From contig NZ_BJDF01000017.1 in assembly GCF_005404815.1 (NCBI RefSeq), positions 1 to 64,000 on the forward strand: a stretch of DNA of 64,000 bases, given 5' to 3'. The position numbers and the translations under genes were made by a program. The notes below the pieces were generated by a model. The model was not told the origin of the DNA. It worked only from the letters and a program-made list of their open reading frames with translations, and made no database searches. The DNA is from Companilactobacillus huachuanensis (lineage in GTDB: Bacteria; Bacillota; Bacilli; Lactobacillales; Lactobacillaceae). Numbering within the stretch: position 1 is the first letter of the stretch; every line of letters begins with the position of its first letter. Below are positions 53,889 to 62,572 of this stretch, in pieces.

Positions 53889-55439
53889 CTATCTCTTATT
53901 CGTATTACCAAAATCCATTCCATCAATATCATCTAGACCTGTTTCTTTTTTTGTTGCTTTATTACTTTTTGATTTACCACCAAAGTCCATACCATCCAAG
54001 TCATCTAAGTCCAGGCCTGTTGTATCAGCTGAAGTAGTAGTACTCTTTGTCTCAACTTTAGTACTGCTCTTTGCCTCTGTTGATCCATCTGGATAAGCAT
54101 AACGTTGACTTGGCAAAGCAATCTTGCTTTGATCAATGTATAACCATACGAATACTAACAACCAAACAATAGATGCACCGATGGCCCATAAGTCACCATT
54201 AAATGCCTTGGCAAAGAATAATCTGAAATCTGGTCCTTCAAATGTTGACCATGATAATTGTTGACCTGCTTGAACCTTAACGGTACCAGTAGTTTTAGCC
54301 AAATTCGTAATGATTGGAGCGAAGTATGTAGCACCATATAGGAAAATTGGTGTTGTGATAAGTCCTAATACAAGCATACGAAGTAAGTTAGCACCTGTTA
54401 GTAATAGTGCAGCAACAACGAATGAAAGGTTAATGATTCCGGCAAATGGTAGAACTGTATTTCCTGGTAGGATCATAGCGAAAATTAACATTACTGGAAC
54501 AAGAAGGATAACTGTAACCCAAAGTTCATTACGTCCAGCAAGGATAGGCCAATCAACACCGATGTATACTTCACGGTTATTAAAGTGTTTCTTCATAAAA
54601 TCACTCATAGAATCAGCAATTGGTGACAATGCTTGCATAAATAATTTCGAAATCATTGGGAACAATGTCATAGCAGTTGCGGCTTGAATAGCCAAATTAA
54701 GTGATTTTGAAACTGAATATCCTGCAGCAAATCCAAGAAGTACACCAATGATTGCACCCATAACAGTGTTATCACCGAAAATACCAATCTTCTTTTGTAA
54801 TGCAGCTGAATCAAATGGGCGATTGAAGATAGGAATGAAATCAAGAATCTTATTCAAAGGCATAAGAACTACAGCGAATAATGTAATAAAGTGAGGAACT
54901 GTAACTCCGGGCATTCCTGTTAGATCTTCAATGTGACGTTGGAACATGTCACCAGCTTTTAATTCAAGAACAATTTGGATACCAGCAACGATAAATCCAT
55001 AAAGTGCATTTTTTGTAATATATAGAACAACAACATATGTGAAAATCTTGTTCCAAACGTTCCACATATCAACGTTCAAAGTCTTTGTCCATCTGAATGT
55101 CAGCATAATAAAATTAATTGCTAACAACAGTGGGAAAAATAGAAAGGCTGTCTTGTATGACCAAGTGATTGCGGCAACCCCTGTCCAACCAGCATCAATA
55201 GCATTTAGACTTAAATGAAATGCTTGTGACATTGCTTTAGCAGCTGGTGAAATTGAATCCATCATATAATTAACAACCAGTGTCATGCCACTAAACGCAA
55301 CCCCTAATGTTAACGCAGCCATTACAGACTTTTTAAGCTTTAAACCAGCGATGGTAGCAATGATAAACATAATCAATGGAACAAATACCGGGCCACCAAG
55401 GTTCAAGATGTAATTAACGACATTCTTTAGTATTTCCAT
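53889..55439 (-). CDS. gatC: PTS galactitol-family EIIC
   Basis: This 516-residue polytopic protein is of the galactitol EIIC (GatC) type, with about 10 membrane segments and DIDGMDFGG- and DDLDGMDFG-type acidic repeats in a cytoplasmic C-terminal extension of about 70 residues. That extension is rich in Lys/Ser/Thr and ends in LDDIDGMDFGNTNKR; it is unusual for the family. EIIB and EIIA are encoded upstream. Transported sugars of this family include galactitol, pentitols and related compounds. Confidence 0.87.
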   Translation of the reverse strand: MEILKNVVNYILNLGGPVFVPLIMFIIATIAGLKLKKSVMAALTLGVAFSGMTLVVNYMMDSISPAAKAMSQAFHLSLNAIDAGWTGVAAITWSYKTAFLFFPLLLAINFIMLTFRWTKTLNVDMWNVWNKIFTYVVVLYITKNALYGFIVAGIQIVLELKAGDMFQRHIEDLTGMPGVTVPHFITLFAVVLMPLNKILDFIPIFNRPFDSAALQKKIGIFGDNTVMGAIIGVLLGFAAGYSVSKSLNLAIQAATAMTLFPMISKLFMQALSPIADSMSDFMKKHFNNREVYIGVDWPILAGRNELWVTVILLVPVMLIFAMILPGNTVLPFAGIINLSFVVAALLLTGANLLRMLVLGLITTPIFLYGATYFAPIITNLAKTTGTVKVQAGQQLSWSTFEGPDFRLFFAKAFNGDLWAIGASIVWLLVFVWLYIDQSKIALPSQRYAYPDGSTEAKSSTKVETKSTTTSADTTGLDLDDLDGMDFGGKSKSNKATKKETGLDDIDGMDFGNTNKR

Positions 55440-55462
55440 GACTAAATCCCCTATTCATCAAT

Positions 55463-55777
55463 TTAGTTTGTTTGTAAGTTTTTAAGAGCCATAATAATTT
55501 CTTTATATGAAGTTTCAGGTTTTTGACCTGTAAAAATTGGTAACCCATTTACTGAAGCAATATTGTTGTCATCGACAATTCCTTGAATTTCTTCACTAGG
55601 ACGTGCAATCCAAACATAAACGTCATAACTAGCTAAAATGTCAGGTAATTTTTTAAAATCAGTAGCATCTACAGTTACACCTGTAATACCATGATCCTCA
55701 AAGAAATCATCAATGTGCTTTACTACCAATTCACTTGAAGCAACTCCACTTCCACAAGCTACAATAATTTTTGCCAT
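55463..55777 (-). CDS. gatB: PTS galactitol-family EIIB
   Basis: This 104-residue protein has the phosphorylatable Cys in IIVACGSGVASSELV near its N terminus. It is the cytosolic phosphocarrier between EIIA (55806) and EIIC (53889). AGGAAG precedes the ATG. Confidence 0.9.
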   Translation of the reverse strand: MAKIIVACGSGVASSELVVKHIDDFFEDHGITGVTVDATDFKKLPDILASYDVYVWIARPSEEIQGIVDDNNIASVNGLPIFTGQKPETSYKEIIMALKNLQTN

Positions 55778-55805
55778 AATATATACTTCCTAACTTTTTA
55801 TTTTT

Positions 55806-56282
55806 TTATTTTACTTCTGCTTCTGCAAATCTCTTTGCAATGTATTGATACATCTCTGATTCATCAGAAATGCTTTCAAAATCTGCAACAAATTCTTTAT
55901 CCTGAATCAATGCCATAAATTCTTGTAATAGTGTTAATTGATCATCTGAATGTTGAATACCCAAGAAGAAGAATGTCTTTGCTTCCTCCTCTGTGTTGTA
56001 TCCCATTTGAAGCATCTTAAGTGGTTCTTTGGTAGTAACTACAGCGACGAACGGTTTATTAATATTTTCTGGATTAGCATGAGGCAAAGCAATTGAGATA
56101 AAATCACTTACAACTCCAGTAGGAAATTCATCTTCCCGTTTGTTTAAGGCTGCTTCATAAGAATCCTTTACATAACCAAGTTTCATAAGTTTAGCTGCGA
56201 CTTTACTGTAAAGATCACTTCTATCCTTAGCATCAATGTTTAGAAATACTAATTCTGGTTGTAACATTTCTTTGTAGTCCAT
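55806..56282 (-). CDS. gatA: PTS fructose/galactitol-family EIIA
   Basis: This 158-residue protein of the EIIA(Fru/Mtl/Gat) fold has the active His in SIALPHANPENI. It is the first gene of the operon, with GGAGG before the ATG and a cre-like site about 170 nt upstream. Confidence 0.9.
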   Translation of the reverse strand: MDYKEMLQPELVFLNIDAKDRSDLYSKVAAKLMKLGYVKDSYEAALNKREDEFPTGVVSDFISIALPHANPENINKPFVAVVTTKEPLKMLQMGYNTEEEAKTFFFLGIQHSDDQLTLLQEFMALIQDKEFVADFESISDESEMYQYIAKRFAEAEVK

Positions 56283-56448
56283 GAGTAACCCTCCGATTAA
56301 TAGTTTTAAAAGCTTGGAATGGAATCTGGAATTAATATTTCATTGGAATTTCGATATATAATTGCTAAAATTATTTATGAATTCATTCTCTCAAACAAAT
56401 TTATTTATTTAATATCTGATTCGTTCCTTGCTTTCATAAATCAGTATA

Positions 56449-56462
56449 TGGCAGCGCTTCCA
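56449..56462. promoter_or_regulatory. cre-like site between the galactitol-type PTS and DeoR genes
   Basis: TGGCAGCGCTTCCA matches the catabolite-responsive element consensus at all invariant positions. It lies in the divergent promoter region and could mediate CcpA control of the PTS operon. Confidence 0.6.
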
Positions 56463-56571
56463 TTCACGGAAGTCAATTCATTTTGATTTGAAATTAATTC
56501 ACAATAAACCGATAATTTGTTCATTTAGTTGAACGAGTTGCTATTATACCGGGTTTCCCAAAGGAGAAAAA

Positions 56572-57345
56572 ATGAACAAAAGTGAACGATTGACAAAAAT
56601 ATTGAATATTTTGGATAATCACAAAAAAATAAGCGTAAAAAGTTTATCTAATTTAGTAAATGAAAGTGCATCAACACTGCGAAGAGACTTAATTGTTCTG
56701 GAGGAATCTGGCAAAATTGACCGTTCTTTTGGCATGGTTTCTCTGCTACCAGATTCAAATATTGAATACACTTCACTTTTCAGGATGAATGAACAAGTTA
56801 ATGAAAAAAAATTAATGTGTAGACTGCTGGTAAAACAGCTTAAGGATAACCAAGCATTATTTATTGATCCAAGCACAACTTTATCTCATTTACCCAATTA
56901 TTTGTCCGAATTTCATAGTTTAAATATCATAACGGATAACATTAGATTTGCCTTTTCAGCTAACCAGATGAATAATCTACACGTCTTTATTACTGGAGGT
57001 CAGTTAAAAACCAACTCCAATTCAATAATAGGAAGTCATACTTTACAAGATATTGCTATGTTCAGACCCCAGCTCGCTATCATGTCATGCAGCTCTGTGG
57101 ACATGCACGGTGCTTACATGGCAGATTTGGAACAGGCAAATATAAAACGTCAAATGATGGCCAATGCACGTGAAAGTATTCTTCTAGCAGATTACACTAA
57201 ATTTAAAAGTGACAATTCAGATTACATTAAGTTAGCTGAACTAGCAGCGTGGTCCACAATAATTACCGATCGAAAGCCAGAAATCGATTTCTTGATTAGA
57301 CTCAGAAGACTAAATGTAAAAGTCATTTATCCTGACAACAAATAA
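56572..57345 (+). CDS. DeoR-family transcriptional regulator
   Basis: This 257-residue protein has an N-terminal winged HTH (about 18-50, KISVKSLSNLVNESASTLRR) and a C-terminal NagB/DeoR sugar-phosphate sensor domain (FIDPSTTLSHLP, ILLADYTKF). AAGGAG precedes the ATG. It is divergent from the galactitol-type PTS operon and probably represses it. Confidence 0.88.
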   Translation: MNKSERLTKILNILDNHKKISVKSLSNLVNESASTLRRDLIVLEESGKIDRSFGMVSLLPDSNIEYTSLFRMNEQVNEKKLMCRLLVKQLKDNQALFIDPSTTLSHLPNYLSEFHSLNIITDNIRFAFSANQMNNLHVFITGGQLKTNSNSIIGSHTLQDIAMFRPQLAIMSCSSVDMHGAYMADLEQANIKRQMMANARESILLADYTKFKSDNSDYIKLAELAAWSTIITDRKPEIDFLIRLRRLNVKVIYPDNK

Positions 57346-57413
57346 ATTTGCAAATCAGAAATATAAATGAAATACTTCAATTGATTTATTAATCACTAAT
57401 TATGGAGGTTGTT

Positions 57414-58055
57414 ATGGTTGAATTATATGTAGTACGACATGGTGAAACAGATACTAATCATGAGGGTAGAATCAATGGACATGCAACAAACTTGGATCTT
57501 AACACTCAGGGTGTCCAACAGGTCAAAGACCTAGATGAACACGTAAACATCAACTATTTTGATGAAGTTTACTCTAGTCCTCTGAAAAGAGCGATTCAGA
57601 CAGCTGAAATTTTAAATCATGGAGTTCATCAAATAATAATTGATGATCGTCTTTCCGAAATAAATTATGGTTCCTGGGATGGACTGAAAATGATTGAAAC
57701 AAAAAGGAAATATCCTGATGCATTTGACGAAAATGCTTACGTATTACCAAATTATACGAAGTACGCCATTGGTGGCGAAGAAAATGAGCATGTTTATTCA
57801 AGAGTTAAAGACTTTATTAAAGATATGTCAAATAAAGGTGATAAAAAAATACTCATCGTTTGCCATGGATTTATAAGTAGATCATTTTGCAAAGTAATTA
57901 CTGGAATCCCTAACATCTCAGATATTGTTCAACCAGATAATGCCGGTGTTTCGAAATATAGAATTAGTTCAAGTGGTCACGCTTATTTAGTTTATTATGA
58001 TTGCGTTAATGACATGCACTCAGTCGTCAGAGCCAACGACATCCATAGTTTATAG
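57414..58055 (+). CDS. histidine phosphatase (phosphoglycerate mutase-like)
   Basis: This protein has about 213 residues from the ATG at 57414 (GGAGG 5 nt upstream). The catalytic motif LYVVRHGETDTNHEGR, the second His in LIVCHGFISRSF and the SSPLKRAIQTAE block identify the GpmB/CobC-like phosphatase branch. It is co-oriented with the DeoR gene and may dephosphorylate a sugar phosphate accumulating from the PTS. Confidence 0.85.
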   Translation: MVELYVVRHGETDTNHEGRINGHATNLDLNTQGVQQVKDLDEHVNINYFDEVYSSPLKRAIQTAEILNHGVHQIIIDDRLSEINYGSWDGLKMIETKRKYPDAFDENAYVLPNYTKYAIGGEENEHVYSRVKDFIKDMSNKGDKKILIVCHGFISRSFCKVITGIPNISDIVQPDNAGVSKYRISSSGHAYLVYYDCVNDMHSVVRANDIHSL

Positions 58056-58076
58056 AATATATAGATTATTAATAAT

Positions 58077-58117
58077 AAGAGCCCCTAATCCTCCAACCAT
58101 TGATTAGGGGCTCTTAT
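58077..58117. terminator. terminator after the histidine phosphatase gene
   Basis: AAGAGCCCCTAATC and GATTAGGGGCTCTT form a perfect 14-bp stem followed by ATTT. Between it and 58354 I see only A+T-rich sequence. Confidence 0.85.
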
Positions 58118-58354
58118 TTATTATTAAATTTGCAAGCGATATTATTTAAACCTCTTTTTTAATATAAATAATCATTTTCCCTATTATTGGATATATTCAT
58201 TATTCTAACAATTGTATTTTGATTCCTATTTCTTTTTATATTTTTAAATGTTTTAAATTTCTGAAATAATTTATATAAACTTTATCCTCAAATCTAAAAT
58301 CACGGATATGGGCTATACCGGTTGATATAACAGGGTTTGTCATTCATTTTTTTA

Positions 58355-58369
58355 TGTTAATCGTTTACA
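58355..58369. promoter_or_regulatory. LacI-type operator/cre-like site upstream of the LacI gene
   Basis: TGTTAATCGTTTACA is an imperfect palindrome with a central CG, the form bound by LacI/CcpA-family proteins. It lies about 90 nt upstream of the start at 58461 and overlaps a plausible promoter. Confidence 0.5.
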
Positions 58370-58460
58370 TGTTGTAGTATATTGTATTTATGTATTACAA
58401 ATTATATGATATTGAATATTATTAATTAAATTAATTGTTCAAATTAGATTGAGGCCTTTT

Positions 58461-59417
58461 ATGCGAGTTACTATTAAGGAAGTGGCTACGGAAGCTCAAG
58501 TATCCATTGCTACCGTTTCTAGAGTTATCAATGACAAAGGATACATTAGTTCCAAAACTCGTAATAGAGTTAACAACGCAATGCGCAAACTAAACTACAA
58601 ACCTAATATTGCTGCTCGAAAACTTCATGGAAAGCAAAGTAAAACAATTGGTATTATTATACCGACATTAAATAATCCTCTCTTTTCGGAGCTATTTGAT
58701 GATATTGAAAAACATTTAAATACATATGAATATCAAACTCTGCTCTGTACTACTAATAATTCTCTGGAAAAGGAAAAACAATGTTTTGAATTATTGAAAT
58801 CTAATCAGGTTGAAGGCATAATAACAAGTTCACACACGGACTTTCTTGACAATCACACTTTTGATGGATATCCAGTAGTTTCCTTCGACAGAATAACTTC
58901 AAATCGAATTCCAGTCGTTAAAAGTGATAATCTAAACGGTGGTAGAATTATTGCTAAAAGAATACTTGAAATGAACAAATCATACGTCTTAATACTATCA
59001 GGTACTAAAGACGGTTTTTATAAAAATGACGAGCGTATTAAAGGGATGCTCTCAATTTTTAGGGCTTCAGATATATCCATTGGAAAAGCGGCAATATCTT
59101 TTGCTAGTCCTACAAACAGAAAGTTGGCATTGATTGAACAAATACTTTCTGGTAAGAAATATGATGCTATTTGCTGTACCGATGACGTCACAGCCCTTCT
59201 TGTTAACTTAGTTTGTACTGATATGAATTATCATCCCCTAGTAACCGGATACGATGGTTCTAAGTCGGTACGGACTCTTTTCCCAAATCTAATTACTGTC
59301 AAACAACCAATTGATCAAATGGCAAAGCTAATGTGTGACATCCTTATTAAGAGAATTCAATATCCATATTTTATTTCTAAAGATGAATATTCATTTCCTG
59401 CCACATTGATTAATTAA
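58461..59417 (+). CDS. LacI-family transcriptional regulator
   Basis: This protein has about 318 residues from the ATG at 58461 (GAGG 6 nt upstream; the TTG at 58449 is rejected). The HTH and hinge VTIKEVATEAQVSIATVSRV are followed by a ribose-binding-protein-like domain (IGIIIPTLNNPLFSELFDDI). It is convergent with the arabinofuranosidase operon that ends at 59476, and its likely targets are the pectin side-chain genes. Confidence 0.88.
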   Translation: MRVTIKEVATEAQVSIATVSRVINDKGYISSKTRNRVNNAMRKLNYKPNIAARKLHGKQSKTIGIIIPTLNNPLFSELFDDIEKHLNTYEYQTLLCTTNNSLEKEKQCFELLKSNQVEGIITSSHTDFLDNHTFDGYPVVSFDRITSNRIPVVKSDNLNGGRIIAKRILEMNKSYVLILSGTKDGFYKNDERIKGMLSIFRASDISIGKAAISFASPTNRKLALIEQILSGKKYDAICCTDDVTALLVNLVCTDMNYHPLVTGYDGSKSVRTLFPNLITVKQPIDQMAKLMCDILIKRIQYPYFISKDEYSFPATLIN

Positions 59418-59431
59418 ATCCACAACCAAAT

Positions 59432-59478
59432 AAAACACTCCATATACTCTTCATTTCGAAGTATATGGAGTGTTTTTA
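59432..59478. terminator. shared convergent terminator between LacI and GH51 genes
   Basis: AAAACACTCCATATACT and AGTATATGGAGTGTTTT form a perfect stem (loop CTTCATTTCGA). It serves both converging transcripts and overlaps the GH51 stop codon by a few bases. Confidence 0.85.
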
Positions 59479-60999
59479 TTTGATATTAATAATGGACCAA
59501 GAATCATTTGGAAGATTAATGGAAAGTATATTAGATTTTGTATCTATTAATACACTATTATTATCTTTCAATACGACCCTATTAGGATTATTTTCTGTGT
59601 TCTTTGCCAATGGATCATCATCATGTAAAGTTTTTGCCTCGACTATTTCATTATTAACTTCGCATCCTGATAATTCGACTTCAAAATTGATACTTTTATC
59701 AATTGAACGATTAACCATAATTATAGCTAGTGATCCATCCTCACATTTAACAGTTACAGAATTAACCATATCTGTTTCACCGTATTTTTTATTCATAATA
59801 ATAGGTGATTTTGCTACAGTTTTAAGTACCAATCCAGATTTTACATACTTTGCTGTTTCAGCAAATGGATAAAATGTTGTTTGACGATATGCTTCTCCAT
59901 CTTCAGGAGCCATAATTGGGCCTATTACATTTACAAGTTGGGCAATCGATGCTGCTTTTACTCTATCAGCATGCTTCAAGAGTGTAATCAAAAAATCACC
60001 AACGACAACTGCATCTGTTACAGAATAAACATCTTCTAGTAAGTGTGGTGCAACTGGCCAATTATCGATACCTTCAGGGGTCTTACTTGGTTCTGATCCT
60101 TGATACCATACATTCCATTCATCAAATGAGATATTAACAATATGATCTGATTTGGCGCGTGCCTTACCGGCATCAATTGAAGAAATGACCTCACCAATAA
60201 ATCTATCCATATCCACTGCTGACCCTAAGAAAGTATCAAGTTCTCCAGGATCCGCATGATAGTATGCATGACAACTGACTAAGTCTATAGAATCATAAGC
60301 ATAGTTTAGTAATGTATCCTCCCATTTTCCGAATGTCTCCATTCCATGGTTTGAAGATCCACACCCAATTAGCTCTAAACTTGGATCTAATTGACGCATA
60401 CCTGCTGCAACCTTAGAAACTTTCTTAGCGTACTCTGTGGCGTCCAAATGACCTAATTGCCACTTACCATCCATTTCGTTGCCTAGACACCATAAGCGAA
60501 TATTAAATGGTGTTTTAGCACCATTTGCAATTCTTTCTTCTGACAATTTTGTTCCATTAGGGATGTTTGCATATTCTAGCAAATCCAAGGCACTTTCCAG
60601 ACCACGTGTTCCCAGATTTAGTGCTTCCATCAACTCTAGATTGCCGGCTTTTTTCAACCATGATTCCATTTCATGTAATCCAAATTGATTAGTTTCAGTA
60701 GAATGCCATGCCAAGTCCAATCTTCGTGGTCGTTCATCCTTTGGACCGACCCCATCCTCCCAGCGATAACCAGATACAAAGTTTCCCCCTGGCCATCGAA
60801 CAGTTGTTACGCCTAATTCTTTAACCAGTTTTAAAACATCTTTTCTAAATCCATCACCATCAGAAAATTTAGAATCCGGGTCATACAGTCCACCGTATAC
60901 TCCTCTACCTAATTGTTCAATTAAGGTACCAAAAACACGTGGTTCCACTTTGCCTAATATATAATTGGAATCAATTTTTAATTTAGCTTCACCTGTCAT
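59476..60999 (-). CDS. abfA: GH51 alpha-L-arabinofuranosidase
   Basis: This 507-residue protein is of the normal length for intracellular GH51 enzymes. It shows RWPGGNFVSGYRW, the acid/base Glu in LWCLGNEMDG and the nucleophile in ISFDEWNVWYQ, with no signal peptide. It removes terminal arabinofuranose from arabino-oligosaccharides. It follows the GPH transporter gene by 28 nt, suggesting intracellular trimming of imported arabinan or arabinogalactan oligosaccharides. Confidence 0.92.
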   Translation of the reverse strand: MTGEAKLKIDSNYILGKVEPRVFGTLIEQLGRGVYGGLYDPDSKFSDGDGFRKDVLKLVKELGVTTVRWPGGNFVSGYRWEDGVGPKDERPRRLDLAWHSTETNQFGLHEMESWLKKAGNLELMEALNLGTRGLESALDLLEYANIPNGTKLSEERIANGAKTPFNIRLWCLGNEMDGKWQLGHLDATEYAKKVSKVAAGMRQLDPSLELIGCGSSNHGMETFGKWEDTLLNYAYDSIDLVSCHAYYHADPGELDTFLGSAVDMDRFIGEVISSIDAGKARAKSDHIVNISFDEWNVWYQGSEPSKTPEGIDNWPVAPHLLEDVYSVTDAVVVGDFLITLLKHADRVKAASIAQLVNVIGPIMAPEDGEAYRQTTFYPFAETAKYVKSGLVLKTVAKSPIIMNKKYGETDMVNSVTVKCEDGSLAIIMVNRSIDKSINFEVELSGCEVNNEIVEAKTLHDDDPLAKNTENNPNRVVLKDNNSVLIDTKSNILSINLPNDSWSIINIK

Positions 61000-61027
61000 T
61001 TTTTGCTCCTACTTTTTATAGTTGGAT

Positions 61028-62572
61028 TTATGATTGAACTTTAGACTTAGAACCATAATCCATAACGTTATTATTACCCCAACACTTTTCATACTTGAAA
61101 CCAGTGAGCGATTCAACGACTTCTTTAGTTTCTGATTCTACTTCGTCCATTGAACCCCCATTACGCAATCTTTTTACTTCTTTTACTAATACTTCATGAT
61201 TCTCAGTACTTAATTTGAAGAAATGAGAAATGATGATACCAACTACGGCCAATACAATTGGAACCACCGTATACAAAATCAATAATGCTTCAACGGTTCC
61301 CTTACTCTGTGCATGTGATTTTTCAACAAATCCTGTGGCCTGAAGAAGAATACCTAAAATTAATGTTTCCAATGTACTAAAGATAATATTCAAAGTATTA
61401 TTAACACCTGAATATTGACCTTCTCTTCTCTTACCTGTAACCATTTCATCGACATCCGGAATAACTGTAAAAATAAATTGAGTAGAATTTACAACACCTG
61501 TCTTACCAAAATTAAGTAATACTGTTAAAACAACAAAGATAATTTCCATATGAGCAGGTTTAAAAATTGCTAATGCCATAATTGCCAATGAGACAACGAT
61601 CGTAGAATAGTCACCAACTCTATAAGTAAAGGGACCATTTGTTTTTCCAGTAAGCCACATGAAAAACATTAGGAACATCATACCGAAGACAAATCCTACA
61701 CTTGTTGAAACTGCGACTGTATTTGGAGATAACAATAAAACAAAAATAATAAAGTAAGTATTGATATTACCCCATAATGCTCTAAACATTTGCTCTGAAA
61801 GATACATCCCTAAATATAGAACATATGACTTTAATCTTAGACAAGAGACAAAATTCCAGAATACTAATGAAATACGTTTAACTCCATGTTCTTTCTGTTT
61901 CTTACTCTCTTCCTCCATAACGGTTGATTCGTCATAAGGACGTTCATAAACTGACTTATAGAAGATAATCAACATAATAAGCGCAATAATATCGTAAATA
62001 ACAGCGGCCACAAAATAACTTTGTGGATTATTTTGTCCCATCATTTTGAAAATCCAAGTGATGAACAATGATGCAAAAATACCTGCAACTGCGGCAGCGG
62101 CTTGATTAAATCCAACTAATTGAGCACGTTGTTTCGAATCTTCAGTCATTTCTGACATGAATGTCAATTGAGGCATTGTTAATAATGGTTGTGCAAGATA
62201 ATACAAAATAAATAGGATGAAATACATATAAGTTGGCATTCCTGGAATCCACATCGTAATGTAGAGAACGAATTTCAAGGGAATACCTATTAACAGCATT
62301 GACTTTCTACGTCCATGTTTACGGCCGAATTTAGTTTGATATAGTCTATCTGAAATATAGCCATATATTGGTGCCATAACAGCTCCAAGAACTTTAGCAA
62401 CAGTAAACATTAATGTTACCAAAAAGATACTAATGCCCAAGTAAGTTGTATAGTAAAACATTTGCCAGGTGTTAACCATAGTTTCAGTTACACTAGCTAA
62501 TTGATAAGCAGAAAATCCTAATTTTTTTAAAAATGGGATTTTTTTTGTTTCGTATTCAGCATTATTATCCAT
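61028..62572 (-). CDS. GPH-family oligosaccharide transporter
   Basis: This polytopic protein has about 514 residues. The ATG at 62572 is chosen for AAGG 8 nt upstream. Family motifs include APIYGYISDRLYQTKFGRKHGRRK (positions about 85-110, here cited only as the signature loop) and VDEMVTGKRREGQYSGV. Unlike the transporter at 7346 it has no EIIA domain but a longer C-terminal tail. It overlaps the lyase gene by 8 nt, so the lyase, transporter and arabinofuranosidase are one operon. Confidence 0.85.
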   Translation of the reverse strand: MDNNAEYETKKIPFLKKLGFSAYQLASVTETMVNTWQMFYYTTYLGISIFLVTLMFTVAKVLGAVMAPIYGYISDRLYQTKFGRKHGRRKSMLLIGIPLKFVLYITMWIPGMPTYMYFILFILYYLAQPLLTMPQLTFMSEMTEDSKQRAQLVGFNQAAAAVAGIFASLFITWIFKMMGQNNPQSYFVAAVIYDIIALIMLIIFYKSVYERPYDESTVMEEESKKQKEHGVKRISLVFWNFVSCLRLKSYVLYLGMYLSEQMFRALWGNINTYFIIFVLLLSPNTVAVSTSVGFVFGMMFLMFFMWLTGKTNGPFTYRVGDYSTIVVSLAIMALAIFKPAHMEIIFVVLTVLLNFGKTGVVNSTQFIFTVIPDVDEMVTGKRREGQYSGVNNTLNIIFSTLETLILGILLQATGFVEKSHAQSKGTVEALLILYTVVPIVLAVVGIIISHFFKLSTENHEVLVKEVKRLRNGGSMDEVESETKEVVESLTGFKYEKCWGNNNVMDYGSKSKVQS

